From the NCBI RefSeq assembly GCF_004339805.1, contig NZ_SLUI01000001.1, forward strand, positions 310,001 through 374,000: DNA of 64,000 nt. Reading direction: 5' to 3'. Under the pieces are notes generated by a model that saw only the letters and a program-made list of their open reading frames with translations, had not been told where the DNA came from and did no database searches. This DNA is from Anaerospora hongkongensis. GTDB lineage: Bacteria > Bacillota > Negativicutes > Sporomusales > DSM-15969. This document shows, one piece after another, positions 36,990 to 45,177 of this stretch (its first letter is position 1; each line of letters opens with the position of its first letter). Position numbers and translations under genes: made by a program.

Positions 36990-37223
36990 GTGAAAGAGTT
37001 AATTCCATGTACAATGTGCAAACACCCACAATGTGTAGACCTGTATGAAATGCAATTAACACTGGCTAAAACCACTAACACCACTTTCGACGAACGCCGG
37101 CTTCATCAGATCGAGTGCATCTGCCACCGGTGTACGCAAACCCCAGAATATAAAAATGAGTATCTTCTATGCCAAAAAGAACACTTGGCATTAACCCATA
37201 AGGCTGAAGTACGGCATCATTAA
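36990..37223 (+). CDS. Small Cys-rich hypothetical protein (77 aa)
   Basis: GTG start after GGGGAGGGG. Cys residues in CTMCKHPQC and CICHRC suggest a zinc-binding or redox module; the rest is helical and charged, ending KAEVRHH. No family recognised. It diverges from the antiporter leader and is closed by a strong hairpin. Confidence 0.65.
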   Translation: MKELIPCTMCKHPQCVDLYEMQLTLAKTTNTTFDERRLHQIECICHRCTQTPEYKNEYLLCQKEHLALTHKAEVRHH

Positions 37224-37256
37224 ATAATAGCCGCCTAATTGAAAGGCGGCTATTAT
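37224..37256 (+). terminator. Terminator after the Cys-rich gene
   Basis: ATAATAGCCGCCT and AGGCGGCTATTAT are perfect arms around a 6-7-base loop, directly after the stop. The T-run is weak (CTTGTT). Confidence 0.7.
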
Positions 37257-37343
37257 CTTGTTAAAAAGCTGTCTTCCTCTTTCTTTAACAAAAGAACCTA
37301 CTCAAACATAAACTGTAGAAAAATTACAGGAGCTAGTGTTTTC

Positions 37344-37562
37344 ATGAAATGTGATGCGATTGACGGTTTAATACTTTTAGCTATTGCCGTTACCATTTTG
37401 GGACATATTATTGGATTTGGTGCCGAATTGTTATCTCAACGTTGTGAAAGAAGAGAAAATAAAAAGAATCTCAGAGCTCAAAAGGATTTAGCCGCAATAC
37501 TTAATGATCTCGAACAAAGAATCGGCAAATTAGAAACAACCATATACGACCATCGCTCATGA
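37344..37562 (+). CDS. Predicted membrane-anchored coiled-coil protein (72 aa)
   Basis: One N-terminal transmembrane helix (DGLILLAIAVTILGHIIGFG, about 7-26) followed by a basic stretch and a C-terminal coiled coil (LAAILNDLEQRIGKLETTIYD). The ATG at 37344 is preferred; AGGAG lies 12-13 bases upstream, a little far. A longer frame from 37239 overlaps the previous terminator. Its stop overlaps the convergent regulator gene by six bases. Function unknown. Confidence 0.6.
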   Translation: MKCDAIDGLILLAIAVTILGHIIGFGAELLSQRCERRENKKNLRAQKDLAAILNDLEQRIGKLETTIYDHRS

Positions 37563-37901
37563 TCGATACTGCTGCGACTTAACCTTCCCGCCCCCGCTAC
37601 AAGCGGGGCTTTTTTTATTCTTTAGTAAGTAGCGATTATGATGGGTCACTAGCAACCCATCCCTGATATACTCTGCGTCAGCTTCTAAAAACTGAGCAAG
37701 TAACGCAATCTCTGACAGCGTTATCCCAGTCTGTTTATTTTCGATTGCATAAAGGCGGCTTCGCGGAATACCCGCAAATTTTGAAAGTTCCTGTATACCA
37801 TATCCTGACTTACGACGCGCTTTACGCAAGTTGGATTCAACATTCCATATATTAGTTGATGACGTATTAAGGACATAATGTTCTGAACCAAACCGTTGCA
37901 T
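37557..37901 (-). CDS. XRE-family helix-turn-helix regulator
   Basis: A small DNA-binding protein with a Cro/CI-type domain (NLRKARRKSGYGIQELSKFAGIPRSRLYAIENKQTGITLSEIALLAQFLEADAEYI, about 25-80). The C-terminal tail of about 20 residues (KKSPACSGGGKVKSQQYRS) is encoded by the terminator of the convergent gene, so the functional part probably ends earlier. Targets unknown. Confidence 0.85.
   Translation of the reverse strand: MQRFGSEHYVLNTSSTNIWNVESNLRKARRKSGYGIQELSKFAGIPRSRLYAIENKQTGITLSEIALLAQFLEADAEYIRDGLLVTHHNRYLLKNKKSPACSGGGKVKSQQYRS
37592..37617 (+). terminator. Terminator of the 72-aa coiled-coil gene, inside the convergent HTH gene
   Basis: CCCCGC/GCGGGG stem with five-base loop, followed by CTTTTTTT. 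It lies within the 3' end of the opposite-strand HTH gene. Confidence 0.85.
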
Positions 37902-38112
37902 GGCTGCACCTCATTAAAATCTTTCAAATTAGCTTTGATAATATTATTCTCTAATAATATTAATTATCCTCTCAAAAAAAGGGGGTAAATAAAAATATTA
38001 ATTGCTATTCTACTAAAGCAAACACTTAAATCTTCATACGAAATTTTGTTCTAGGACACCAGGCTTTTGGCAGTCACTCTGCTGAATCAATTGAAGTATC
38101 GCAAAACAAAAA

Positions 38113-38136
38113 GCCCGGTAGTCGCTACTGCCGGGC
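38113..38136 (-). terminator. Terminator of the 49-aa coiled-coil gene
   Basis: GCCCGGTAGT pairs with ACTGCCGGGC (one G-U); on the minus strand TTTTTGTTTTG follows. The core CCCGG/CCGGG is shared with the terminators at 29395 and 30951. Confidence 0.8.
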
Positions 38137-38188
38137 AAGAGTTAAAAACGAGTGAATGCACCTGTTATATTGATAGGCGATAATAAAA

Positions 38189-38338
38189 TTAGTTGTTACA
38201 ACTGTCTGCTGCAATTAATTGACGGACTAGACGTTGAATCTCGTTCAATTGTCTTGCTAATTCTACGACTTCAAATTCTAAACGTTCTACTCTAGCGGTA
38301 AGTCCAAGTTCGCCCTGATTGCATATTCTGTCTGGCAC
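38189..38338 (-). CDS. Predicted 49-aa coiled-coil protein
   Basis: GTG start at 38338 (or TTG at 38341) after GGGGG. It begins MPDRICNQGELGLTARVERLE and has Leu/Val/Ile heptads to RLVRQLIAAD, ending SCNN. Two Cys flank the coil. Similar in design to the 44-aa protein at 30034-30168. Followed by a terminator. Function unknown. Confidence 0.65.
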   Translation of the reverse strand: MPDRICNQGELGLTARVERLEFEVVELARQLNEIQRLVRQLIAADSCNN

Positions 38339-38748
38339 CAATTAACACCCCCTTATATTACATAATATGTTTCCCAGGTATTAAAGGTGACAGAAAAAAA
38401 TCTTAACAAGTCAACAGGTCGACCGTTAACTCTCTTAAAAGATAGTAGCGTCGATTATTTAGTTATAATTCGTATGTATTAACGATATATTTGTTCTAGG
38501 CTAAGGAAACCGGGAAGGTCATTTGCTGATTAAGGCACTTGACTTTCATTCCTTAGCCTATCTACTTTTTATGATTTTGTGACTATCGCAAACCTCGTTT
38601 ACTGATGACGACTTAGCTTCCAGCCAGCTAGACAATGAAAAAGCACACTCTGTAAAAGGGCTGAACTACTAGTACTCCTTTATTGCCATATGCCACACGT
38701 ACTCTATGACTCCAAGTCCTACTCGTTGGATACACTAGTGCTGAGGTG
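38339..38748. other. 410-base non-coding stretch before the CBO0543-like cluster
   Basis: No credible gene. It contains the upstream region of the minus-strand 49-aa gene, the structured element at 38497-38560, and about 185 bases of leader before the first membrane protein. No clear promoter pair could be chosen. Confidence 0.5.
38497..38560. other. Structured RNA/DNA element with 12-bp closing stem
   Basis: TAGGCTAAGGAA (38497-38508) and TTCCTTAGCCTA (38549-38560) are perfect inverted repeats; inside, AAGGTCA pairs with TGACTTT. CTACTTTTTATG follows on the plus strand, a weak terminator tail. It may be a leader or small RNA, or a protein-binding site; no family recognised. Confidence 0.45.
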
Positions 38749-39207
38749 ATGTTCTTGTTTTGGTTAACTAGTTTCGTTCTTTCCTGGCTTTTTTGGTTTT
38801 TCTTTGCCGCTAAAAAACGTTGGAGAGAGATCTTGCCTGTATCTATATTTGCATCATGGCTATCTTTTGGTGTCGAGGCATTAATACAATACCTTTATAA
38901 TCTGTGGTCCTACTCTGGACCAGTATTATTTCCGTTATTCGGAAATGCCTTTGGGATTTATCTAGTCGTTCCCTATTTTTTTATTCAATGGCTTCCTGTT
39001 GAGCGAACGATCGGCAAACTAGTTTTCTATTTCTTTTTGTGGACCGGCTTTGCAATAGTCTTTGAATTCGTTCATTGGTATTTATCAAAAATTGAATATC
39101 ATCTTTGGTGGAATATGATGTATTCCTATCTTTCGGATTGGTTTTTATTTTGGATTTTTTACAAATATTATGTTGTCACGAATTTAAAGAAGCTTTCGGA
39201 AAAATAA
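38749..39207 (+). CDS. CBO0543-like integral membrane protein, copy 1
   Basis: About five transmembrane helices, very rich in Trp and Phe (SWLFWFFFAAKKRWREILPVSIFASWLSFGVEALIQYLYNLWSYSGPVLFPL). The layout matches the CBO0543 family of sporeformers, whose function is unknown. The ATG at 38749 lies only two bases after GAGG, so TTG at 38755 is a likely alternative. First of a run of similar genes. Confidence 0.65.
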   Translation: MFLFWLTSFVLSWLFWFFFAAKKRWREILPVSIFASWLSFGVEALIQYLYNLWSYSGPVLFPLFGNAFGIYLVVPYFFIQWLPVERTIGKLVFYFFLWTGFAIVFEFVHWYLSKIEYHLWWNMMYSYLSDWFLFWIFYKYYVVTNLKKLSEK

Positions 39208-39225
39208 TTACTGAAGGGACTCTTT

Positions 39226-39687
39226 ATGTTTCTAGAAGAAATAATCTTATATTCTGTTACAATTGGTTTTCCATTTCTCTTTTGGAAATTCATCCCTATC
39301 AATAAAAGACGTCATGCCCAAGTCGCTTTTCTTTCTAAACAATTTCTCACTTGGATTTCAGGATTGGTCGTTGCTAGCCTGGGATTAATTGAATATCCTG
39401 TACGTTTTTTCCCTGCTGTAAATAGGGCCAGCTTTACTTTTGAATTTTTGGCCTATCCTGTTATTTGTGCTTTTTTTAATGTCTACTATCCTGAAAATAA
39501 AAGCAAGCTGGTTAAAATTGCCTACTTCCTTAGCTGCTCTTCTGCTTTAACAGCTATTGAACTTATACTCGAAAGATATACTCAACTTATCAAATATATC
39601 TATTGGTCAGGCTATTTAACTTGGGTAACGCTTCTCTTAACGTTATATATTTCTAGAATGTATTACCGCTGGTTCTTTAAAATATAA
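39226..39687 (+). CDS. CBO0543-like integral membrane protein, copy 2
   Basis: A second 153-residue membrane protein with four to five helices and an EYPVRFFPAVNRASFTFEFLAYPVICAFFNVYYP centre typical of this group. It follows copy 1 by 18 bases with AAGGGA upstream of the ATG. Divergent in sequence from copy 1. Function unknown. Confidence 0.65.
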   Translation: MFLEEIILYSVTIGFPFLFWKFIPINKRRHAQVAFLSKQFLTWISGLVVASLGLIEYPVRFFPAVNRASFTFEFLAYPVICAFFNVYYPENKSKLVKIAYFLSCSSALTAIELILERYTQLIKYIYWSGYLTWVTLLLTLYISRMYYRWFFKI

Positions 39688-39876
39688 CGGCAATTGATGG
39701 TTCGAATAACTTAGCTATTACCGGCTTAATCCGCTGCACATTAGCAAGAACTCCAGGTGTAACGTTCGGGTTCAAAGTAACCAAATGCGACAACTCGATA
39801 CGATCCGTCCTGTGTGAATTGCTAGTGGCCTGGGCAATAAGACTTATCCATAGCAATATGGTTATGCTTTCAGCAT
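39677..39876 (-). pseudogene. Probable frameshifted small secreted-type protein gene
   Basis: AGGAGG (39880-39885) precedes ATG 39876, giving MLKA and then a stop; shifting by one base gives an open frame of about 60 codons: ITILLWISLIAQATSN (signal-like), then DRIELSHLVTLNPNVTPGVLANVQRIKPVIAKLFEPSIAVIF, ending at 39677 inside the end of copy 2. A one-base loss is the simplest explanation. No family recognised. Confidence 0.4.
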
Positions 39877-39992
39877 CTCCCTCCTAATTCAATTATGATT
39901 GATCTAGTATTGTTGCAGTGCCGATTGTGCAAAATACCTATACAGCTTAATTATTCAAGCCAAATGCATTACATTTTTTAGGAGGAATAGCA

Positions 39993-40628
39993 TTGAATAA
40001 TGTAGAGACTATACATCAACTGAGAATCCAGCTATGGAATATTTCCTATTCCGACTACATAAACCAATCATTATTTTCTTATCAGTGGTGGGGAATCGTA
40101 GCCCTTCTAATTATTGTCTATACCATTTGGTGGAAATTAGTTGATAAGACTAGATTGATTGAAATTTTACTATTTGGCTCTTTTGTGACTGTAATGTCAA
40201 CTTTATTTGATCTTTGGGGCATATCAGCAGCTCGGTGGCAATACAACATTGGATTACTCCCATTTCAGCTTGCACCATTTCCATTCGATTATTCTGTAAT
40301 TCCTATACTGTTAATGCTTTCTTATCAATACAGCAGTAGCTGGTTAACTTATATCATCAATTCTTCTTTATCATCAGCTTTCATAAGCTTTATTATCGGC
40401 CCATCATTCCTATACTTTGGCATAATGAGCTATTTTGATTGGAACTTTATTTACTTTTTCCTCGGTGATATTGCAATGGCAGCAATAGCCAGGGTTGTGA
40501 TTCTCCACATACTACAAACTGTTAGAGCTAGTCGAACAGAAAATGCCGCTGTAAGCAGATATGACTCTATAGCGCAGCCAGCAACAAAACCTTTACCCAA
40601 TAATGATAATAATGACCATGATCATTAA
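39993..40628 (+). CDS. CBO0543-like integral membrane protein, copy 3
   Basis: 211 residues with five to six helices (QWWGIVALLIIVYTIWWKLVD, LIEILLFGSFVTVMSTLFDLWGI, PIQLAPFPFDYSVIPILLML-type centre) and a hydrophilic C-terminal tail rich in Asn/Asp/His (NDNNDHDH). TTG start seven bases after AGGAGG. The long tail distinguishes it from copies 1 and 2. Confidence 0.65.
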   Translation: MNNVETIHQLRIQLWNISYSDYINQSLFSYQWWGIVALLIIVYTIWWKLVDKTRLIEILLFGSFVTVMSTLFDLWGISAARWQYNIGLLPFQLAPFPFDYSVIPILLMLSYQYSSSWLTYIINSSLSSAFISFIIGPSFLYFGIMSYFDWNFIYFFLGDIAMAAIARVVILHILQTVRASRTENAAVSRYDSIAQPATKPLPNNDNNDHDH

Positions 40629-40772
40629 CCTAAGCGAGGTATATAAAAGCTAATCAAAACTGAGAGTTTTGCATTATGAAAACATCGCCTGAGTTTTCCG
40701 TAAAATAGTGCGCTAAATTTAATCTAGTTCCAGTTATAATAAAGAAAAGCATCAATTTATGGAGGGATAAAT

Positions 40773-41162
40773 ATGGCCGAAGCCGACAAACTCATGCAGG
40801 AAGAACTCATGCCCTTTTATAAACGCACATTCGAGGCATTTATAAAAAACCATAGCTCGCTATATTCCGTTGTCGAAAAAATTCTGTCTAACAGAAAGAA
40901 TCACATAGGGATGCGTATTACTTCAAACGGAAGTACAATTGGTGAATATACCCTGCACTTCAATGGAGCAACTGTTCCTGAACTTGAAAGCGGAGTACTT
41001 TACTCAGAGCTGCACACACCGTTTGGTATTATTAAACCGTATGTGATCATGGAAAAGAGCACGGTGGAAAAGATACTTGCAGACGAAGAAAACTTTATTA
41101 AAGATCCAATCGCTACTAAGATGAAATACGTCCCTGAAATGACTATAAAGTTTTTAAAATGA
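40773..41162 (+). CDS. Small soluble protein, possibly SCP2-like lipid-binding
   Basis: 129 residues, GGAGGG upstream of the ATG. The core NGSTIGEYTLHFNGATVPELESGVLYSELHTPFGIIKPYVIMEKSTVEKILADEENFI has the beta-then-helix run of SCP2 sterol-carrier domains, but the match is tentative. It lies between two membrane protein genes, seven bases before the next, suggesting a joint role. Confidence 0.55.
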   Translation: MAEADKLMQEELMPFYKRTFEAFIKNHSSLYSVVEKILSNRKNHIGMRITSNGSTIGEYTLHFNGATVPELESGVLYSELHTPFGIIKPYVIMEKSTVEKILADEENFIKDPIATKMKYVPEMTIKFLK

Positions 41163-41169
41163 GTAACTT

Positions 41170-41685
41170 TTGAGCAATCAAACTATGTTCTGGGCAAGCT
41201 TTGTAATCGCATGGGCTTCTACACTCTTTCTAAAAAGGGAAGACATGAGGCGATTTATGCCAGTTGCTTTATTTTGCATGGTTGTTTTCACCTTCATCCT
41301 TGAGGCCGGTATTACCTTACATTGGTGGGCAATAATGGAAGCTGCCTTTCCACTAGTAAATATGCCGTTATTCGTTTATGGATCTTACCTTATCGGCACG
41401 ATTTGGATTTTTAAGTATACCTATGGACGCTTTTGGACTTATCTTGCCACTAATATCATTCTAGATTTTATCTTGATCTTTTTCATACTCGACTGGTTGG
41501 TTCAGCGCGGAGTTTGTCAATTTTATATATCCTATTTTCAAGTATTACTGATTACTACCTTGCTCGCTATCCTTATCTATGGTTATCAGCTGTGGCAGGA
41601 AGGTAAAGTTGTATTCGCAACTGCGCCAAACTTACAATCCGCCGCAAGCAAGCCACTGGCTAAAGATCAGGAAGATGAACCATAG
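41170..41685 (+). CDS. CBO0543-like integral membrane protein, copy 4
   Basis: 171 residues with about five helices (FWASFVIAWASTLFLKREDMRRFMPVALFCMVVFTFILEAGITLHWWAI) and a hydrophilic tail ending DQEDEP. TTG start overlaps no ribosome site of note but follows the previous stop by seven bases, so translational coupling is likely. Confidence 0.65.
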   Translation: MSNQTMFWASFVIAWASTLFLKREDMRRFMPVALFCMVVFTFILEAGITLHWWAIMEAAFPLVNMPLFVYGSYLIGTIWIFKYTYGRFWTYLATNIILDFILIFFILDWLVQRGVCQFYISYFQVLLITTLLAILIYGYQLWQEGKVVFATAPNLQSAASKPLAKDQEDEP

Positions 41686-41791
41686 GAAAGACTAGCAAAT
41701 AGACCTATAAAAACAAATCTAGTCACATAATATATAACATTTTTTTCTCTATGCGAATAGGATACAGTAGTAGTACTAAGGATGTGAGTGC

Positions 41792-42691
41792 ATGTATCCT
41801 AAATTTTCTTACTGGGGACAGGAAAAAAAGTGCAAAGATATTCCAATCACGTTTCCACCACAAGAGCAAGATTGTCAACCAGGTCTAGAATATCTGATGG
41901 AACCCCGTCCTCTATCAGAAAATCCCGAATATGAAGGTAACGGAAAATTACGCGGTAAAGTTGCAATTATTACTGGTGGGGACAGTGGCATAGGAAGAGC
42001 GGTAGCCTATGCTTTTGCTAAAGAAGGCGCCGATATAGCAATACCCTATCTGAATGAACATCGTGACGCCGAAGAAACAAAAATGCGAATTTCCCAATTA
42101 GGGCAGCGGTGCATTCTTTTACCAGGCGACCTTCGTACTGAAGGGCAATCGTTTTATGTTATAGAAGAAACGATGAAAGCTTTTGGACAGTTAGATATAC
42201 TAGTAAATAACCATGCTGTGCAGTTTCCCCAGGCATCAATTATGGATATTACTGAAGAACAATTAGAAATAACATTCCGAACCAACATTTTTTCTTTTTT
42301 CTTTATGGTAAAGGCTGCCGTTCCCTGTATGAGCCCATATAGTTCAATTATTAATACGGCATCAGTAACAGCATACCAAGGAGAAAAAACACTGCTCGAC
42401 TACTCGTCAACGAAAGGAGCAATTGTTAGTTTCACACGATCACTATCATTAAATTTAGTTTCCGAAAAAATACGTGTAAATGCCGTGGCACCCGGACCAA
42501 TTTGGACACCGTTAATTCCCGCTTCATTTCCGGCTAACCGGGTTAAAAATTTTGGCGCAGAAGTTCCGATGAAACGTGCGGGCCAGCCGTTTGAATTAGC
42601 TCCGGCGTATGTCTATCTAGCCTGTGACGATTCTAGGTACGTATCGGGGCAAGTACTTCATGTGAATGGTGGCACGATAACCGAGTCATAG
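41792..42691 (+). CDS. SDR-family oxidoreductase, general-stress type
   Basis: A 299-residue short-chain dehydrogenase of the group of Bacillus YdaD/YhxC. After a 45-residue N-terminal extension comes the NAD(P)-binding motif GKVAIITGGDSGIGRAVAYAF, NNHAVQ (usual NNAG varied), and the catalytic Ser...Tyr-x3-Lys as SVTAYQGEKTLLDYSSTKGA. The C-terminus ends VSGQVLHVNGG. Substrate unknown; AAGGATG is the ribosome site. Confidence 0.9.
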   Translation: MYPKFSYWGQEKKCKDIPITFPPQEQDCQPGLEYLMEPRPLSENPEYEGNGKLRGKVAIITGGDSGIGRAVAYAFAKEGADIAIPYLNEHRDAEETKMRISQLGQRCILLPGDLRTEGQSFYVIEETMKAFGQLDILVNNHAVQFPQASIMDITEEQLEITFRTNIFSFFFMVKAAVPCMSPYSSIINTASVTAYQGEKTLLDYSSTKGAIVSFTRSLSLNLVSEKIRVNAVAPGPIWTPLIPASFPANRVKNFGAEVPMKRAGQPFELAPAYVYLACDDSRYVSGQVLHVNGGTITES

Positions 42692-42742
42692 CTTATCATA
42701 TAGTTCACTAAACTTAGGACACATAGTATCCTGCTTGTTTTC

Positions 42743-42770
42743 ATCCGCCCATATCAATGAGCGGATTTTT
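42743..42770 (+). terminator. Terminator after the SDR gene
   Basis: ATCCGC and GCGGAT arms with a 12-base loop, then TTTTATTT. Confidence 0.75.
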
Positions 42771-42952
42771 ATTTGGCCATTTTCTTTTTATGCTCGGCTG
42801 CCTACCTAACTACTAGTAGTAATACACCACTTTAGCCATTGCTCATTGTTCCTGTATGTCATTGAAAACCTTGACGAGACCAACACAAATTGCCTCCACA
42901 AATACTTTTGTAATACTTTTCGCAAAAACATGCTGCATCTTATAATTTTCAA

Positions 42953-42981
42953 TTGCATAATACAACCATTGTAGCATACAA
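42953..42981 (+). promoter_or_regulatory. Two tandem 13-bp operator-like repeats before marR
   Basis: TTGCATAATACAA (42953-42965) and TTGTAGCATACAA (42969-42981) share the pattern TTG-N7-CAA, a palindromic half-site layout common for MarR proteins. They start seven bases after TATAAT, where bound repressor would block polymerase. Autoregulation is inferred. Confidence 0.55.
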
Positions 42982-43005
42982 TTAAATTATGGAGGTGAAC
43001 TCATC

Positions 43006-43449
43006 ATGAACGACACATCACAAATTAAAACCTTACGCCATGATATGAGGCTTCTAGCCCGTAAAATGGAGCTCATGACAAAAGGCGAAGCTAGCTGCTG
43101 CGGTATCACCTTAACCCAATGCCACCTCCTGACGGAAATTGGCTGGGCAGGCGCGGCTTCGCTCAATACCCTTTCCGAACGTCTGGGCGTGGATAAGAGC
43201 ACCATGAGCCGCAATATCGATATTCTGGTTAATAGCAACTTAGTAAGCAGAACAATCGACCCGGACAATCGGCGGGCCGTAACCATCACATTAACTGACG
43301 AAGGTAATAAACTCTTTATGCAAGTCGAAACCAGCATGACTCAGTTCTACGAAACATTCTACAATGCCCTTCCAGCCGACAAACGGAGTCAGATACTGGA
43401 AAGCCTTGAATTGTTACTGGCAGCCATCCCTGCCGGCCGCTGGTGCTAA
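43006..43449 (+). CDS. MarR-family regulator, candidate arsenic sensor
   Basis: A winged-helix MarR protein (LNTLSERLGVDKSTMSRNIDILVNSNLVSRTIDPDNRRAVTITLTDEG, about 55-105). Cys31-Cys32 and Cys39 (SCCGITLTQC) are placed in the N-terminal dimer region and Cys147 is the last residue; such closely spaced thiols could bind As(III). It is the first gene of the arsenic cluster, in the place usually taken by ArsR. GGAGGTG lies upstream. Sensing of arsenic is inference. Confidence 0.85.
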   Translation: MNDTSQIKTLRHDMRLLARKMELMTKGEASCCGITLTQCHLLTEIGWAGAASLNTLSERLGVDKSTMSRNIDILVNSNLVSRTIDPDNRRAVTITLTDEGNKLFMQVETSMTQFYETFYNALPADKRSQILESLELLLAAIPAGRWC

Positions 43450-43478
43450 TCGGAAACGACATCTAGGAGGCAAAAGCA

Positions 43479-45119
43479 ATGGAAGCCATTCGCGAAGAAG
43501 TACGGAAAAAATATGCGGCTGCCATCACCGAAACCAAAAGCTGCTGCAGCACAGACCGCTCCTGCAATCCAGTAACAGGTAACCTCTACCGGATCAATGA
43601 ACTGGACGGCCTACCAGCAGATTTAGTGGCATCTTCTTTCGGTTGCGGTAACCCAACCGCGCTGGCCCCCCTCTATGCTGGCGAAATCGTACTTGACTTA
43701 GGCAGCGGCGCAGGCTTGGATGTGCTGCTCTCCGCTAAACGGGTTGGTCCCTACGGGAAAGCCTATGGTCTGGATATGACTGATGAAATGCTGGCGGTAG
43801 CCAGAGTTAATCAAGAGCGTACCGGTACAAGCAACGCCGAATTTATTAAGGGCCATATTGAAGCCATTCCTCTGCCTGACCATTCCGTTGACGTCATTAT
43901 CTCCAACTGTGTTATCAATCTCTCAGGCGATAAAGATCAAGTGCTCGCCGAAGCCCACCGGGTCTTAAAGCCCGGCGGTCGGCTAGCCATATCTGACATC
44001 GTGCTAACCCGGCCACTGCCGTCCAGCGTTCAGCAAAATCTCTCCGCTTGGTCAGGCTGTGTCGCCGGAGCGTTAAACGAGGCGGATTATTGCAGCAAGC
44101 TGACAACAGCCGGCTTTAGCAACCTGGAAGTAGTTATCACCAGAGTCTATGATTTTACCGATGAGTGGAGCGCACAGTTTCTTCCCGACCTGCAACCAGA
44201 AGAGCGGCAGGCGCTCAACGGCACGCTGATTAGCGCTTTCATCCGGGCAAAAAAGACGGCTGTGCCTCTCCAGTCCGGTGTTGACTACTACCTGCGCCCG
44301 GCTCGCCCAAACGACCTGGGCACCATCGAAACTCTTCTACTGCATAGCGGCTTACCCACCGCAGGTGTGGCCGAACACCTTTCCGCCTTCACAGTAGCCG
44401 ATGCGAATGGCATAACCGGCGTTATCGGCCTGGAACTGTCCGGCCAGAATGTCCTGCTGCGCTCGCTAGCCGTAACCGGCGAATGGCGCAAAAGGGGGCT
44501 GGGCAACGCCTTGTTTAAACAGGCAATTAGCCAAGCCCGTCAGGCCGGAGCCACGACCGCCTATCTCTTAACCAACACCGCCGAGTCCTTTGTCACCCGC
44601 TGGGGCTTTACCCCCATTACCCGAGGCGATATTCCGGCTGACCTGTTGACCGCCTCGGCACTCGCCACAACTTGCCCTGTCACCAGTGCCTGCCTGCAAA
44701 AAAAATTAACGAAATGGAGCGATGTATGTATGAAAAAAATGCAAATTTTTGAACCGGCCATGTGCTGCCCCACCGGCCTATGCGGCGTCAGCATAGATCC
44801 CGAACTGCTTAGAATTTCCACGGTGCTCAATACCCTAAAGAAAAACGGGATCACCGTAGACCGCTTCAACCTGACCGACGCCCCTATGGAATTTATCAAT
44901 CATACAGTCATTAACCAATTTATTAATGAACATGGCATAGAGCAACTCCCAGCTACCGTTGTAGACGGCGAAATTGTTATCACCGGCCGCTACCCGGCCA
45001 ACGAGGACTTTGTCAACCTGCTGCAAATACCGGCTTCTCTGCTGAGTGAAGCTTCTACCACAGAAAAAGCGAAACCGGAAAACGATGGTTGCTGCTGCAG
45101 CGGTGGAGACTGCTGCTGA
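43479..45119 (+). CDS. Fused arsenite methyltransferase ArsM - ArsN2 acetyltransferase - ArsD chaperone
   Basis: One 546-codon ORF holds three arsenic proteins. Residues 1-265: ArsM SAM methyltransferase with [15 protein letters not shown] and the As-binding Cys56 (FGCGN), Cys144 (SNCVIN) and Cys194 (SGCVAG), plus Cys22/23. Residues 270-410: GNAT domain of ArsN2 type ([29 protein letters not shown]). Residues 418-546: ArsD-like arsenic metallochaperone with Cys429, 430, 435 (MCCPTGLC) and terminal CCCSGGDCC. An ATG at 44730 with GGAG ten bases upstream could also start ArsD separately. AGGAGG precedes the main ATG. Confidence 0.9.
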   Translation: MEAIREEVRKKYAAAITETKSCCSTDRSCNPVTGNLYRINELDGLPADLVASSFGCGNPTALAPLYAGEIVLDLGSGAGLDVLLSAKRVGPYGKAYGLDMTDEMLAVARVNQERTGTSNAEFIKGHIEAIPLPDHSVDVIISNCVINLSGDKDQVLAEAHRVLKPGGRLAISDIVLTRPLPSSVQQNLSAWSGCVAGALNEADYCSKLTTAGFSNLEVVITRVYDFTDEWSAQFLPDLQPEERQALNGTLISAFIRAKKTAVPLQSGVDYYLRPARPNDLGTIETLLLHSGLPTAGVAEHLSAFTVADANGITGVIGLELSGQNVLLRSLAVTGEWRKRGLGNALFKQAISQARQAGATTAYLLTNTAESFVTRWGFTPITRGDIPADLLTASALATTCPVTSACLQKKLTKWSDVCMKKMQIFEPAMCCPTGLCGVSIDPELLRISTVLNTLKKNGITVDRFNLTDAPMEFINHTVINQFINEHGIEQLPATVVDGEIVITGRYPANEDFVNLLQIPASLLSEASTTEKAKPENDGCCCSGGDCC

Positions 45120-45177
45120 TCTGTCTGTCCTTGACAGTTCACGCGACTCATTCGTAAACCGACGGAGGTAAAAGCCT

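Larger units (their letters stand above)
42692..43005. other. Intergenic region between the SDR gene and ars cluster
   Basis: Holds the SDR terminator and, in its last 65 bases, the TATAAT (42941-42946) and two operator-like repeats of the MarR gene. The middle 150 bases show nothing recognisable. Confidence 0.6.

Noticed and set aside
30943..38136. Similar GCCCGG-rich hairpins at 29395, 30951 and 38113 as a dispersed repeat family
   Set aside because: Each sits directly after a gene and has the features of an ordinary intrinsic terminator; only the short GC core is shared.
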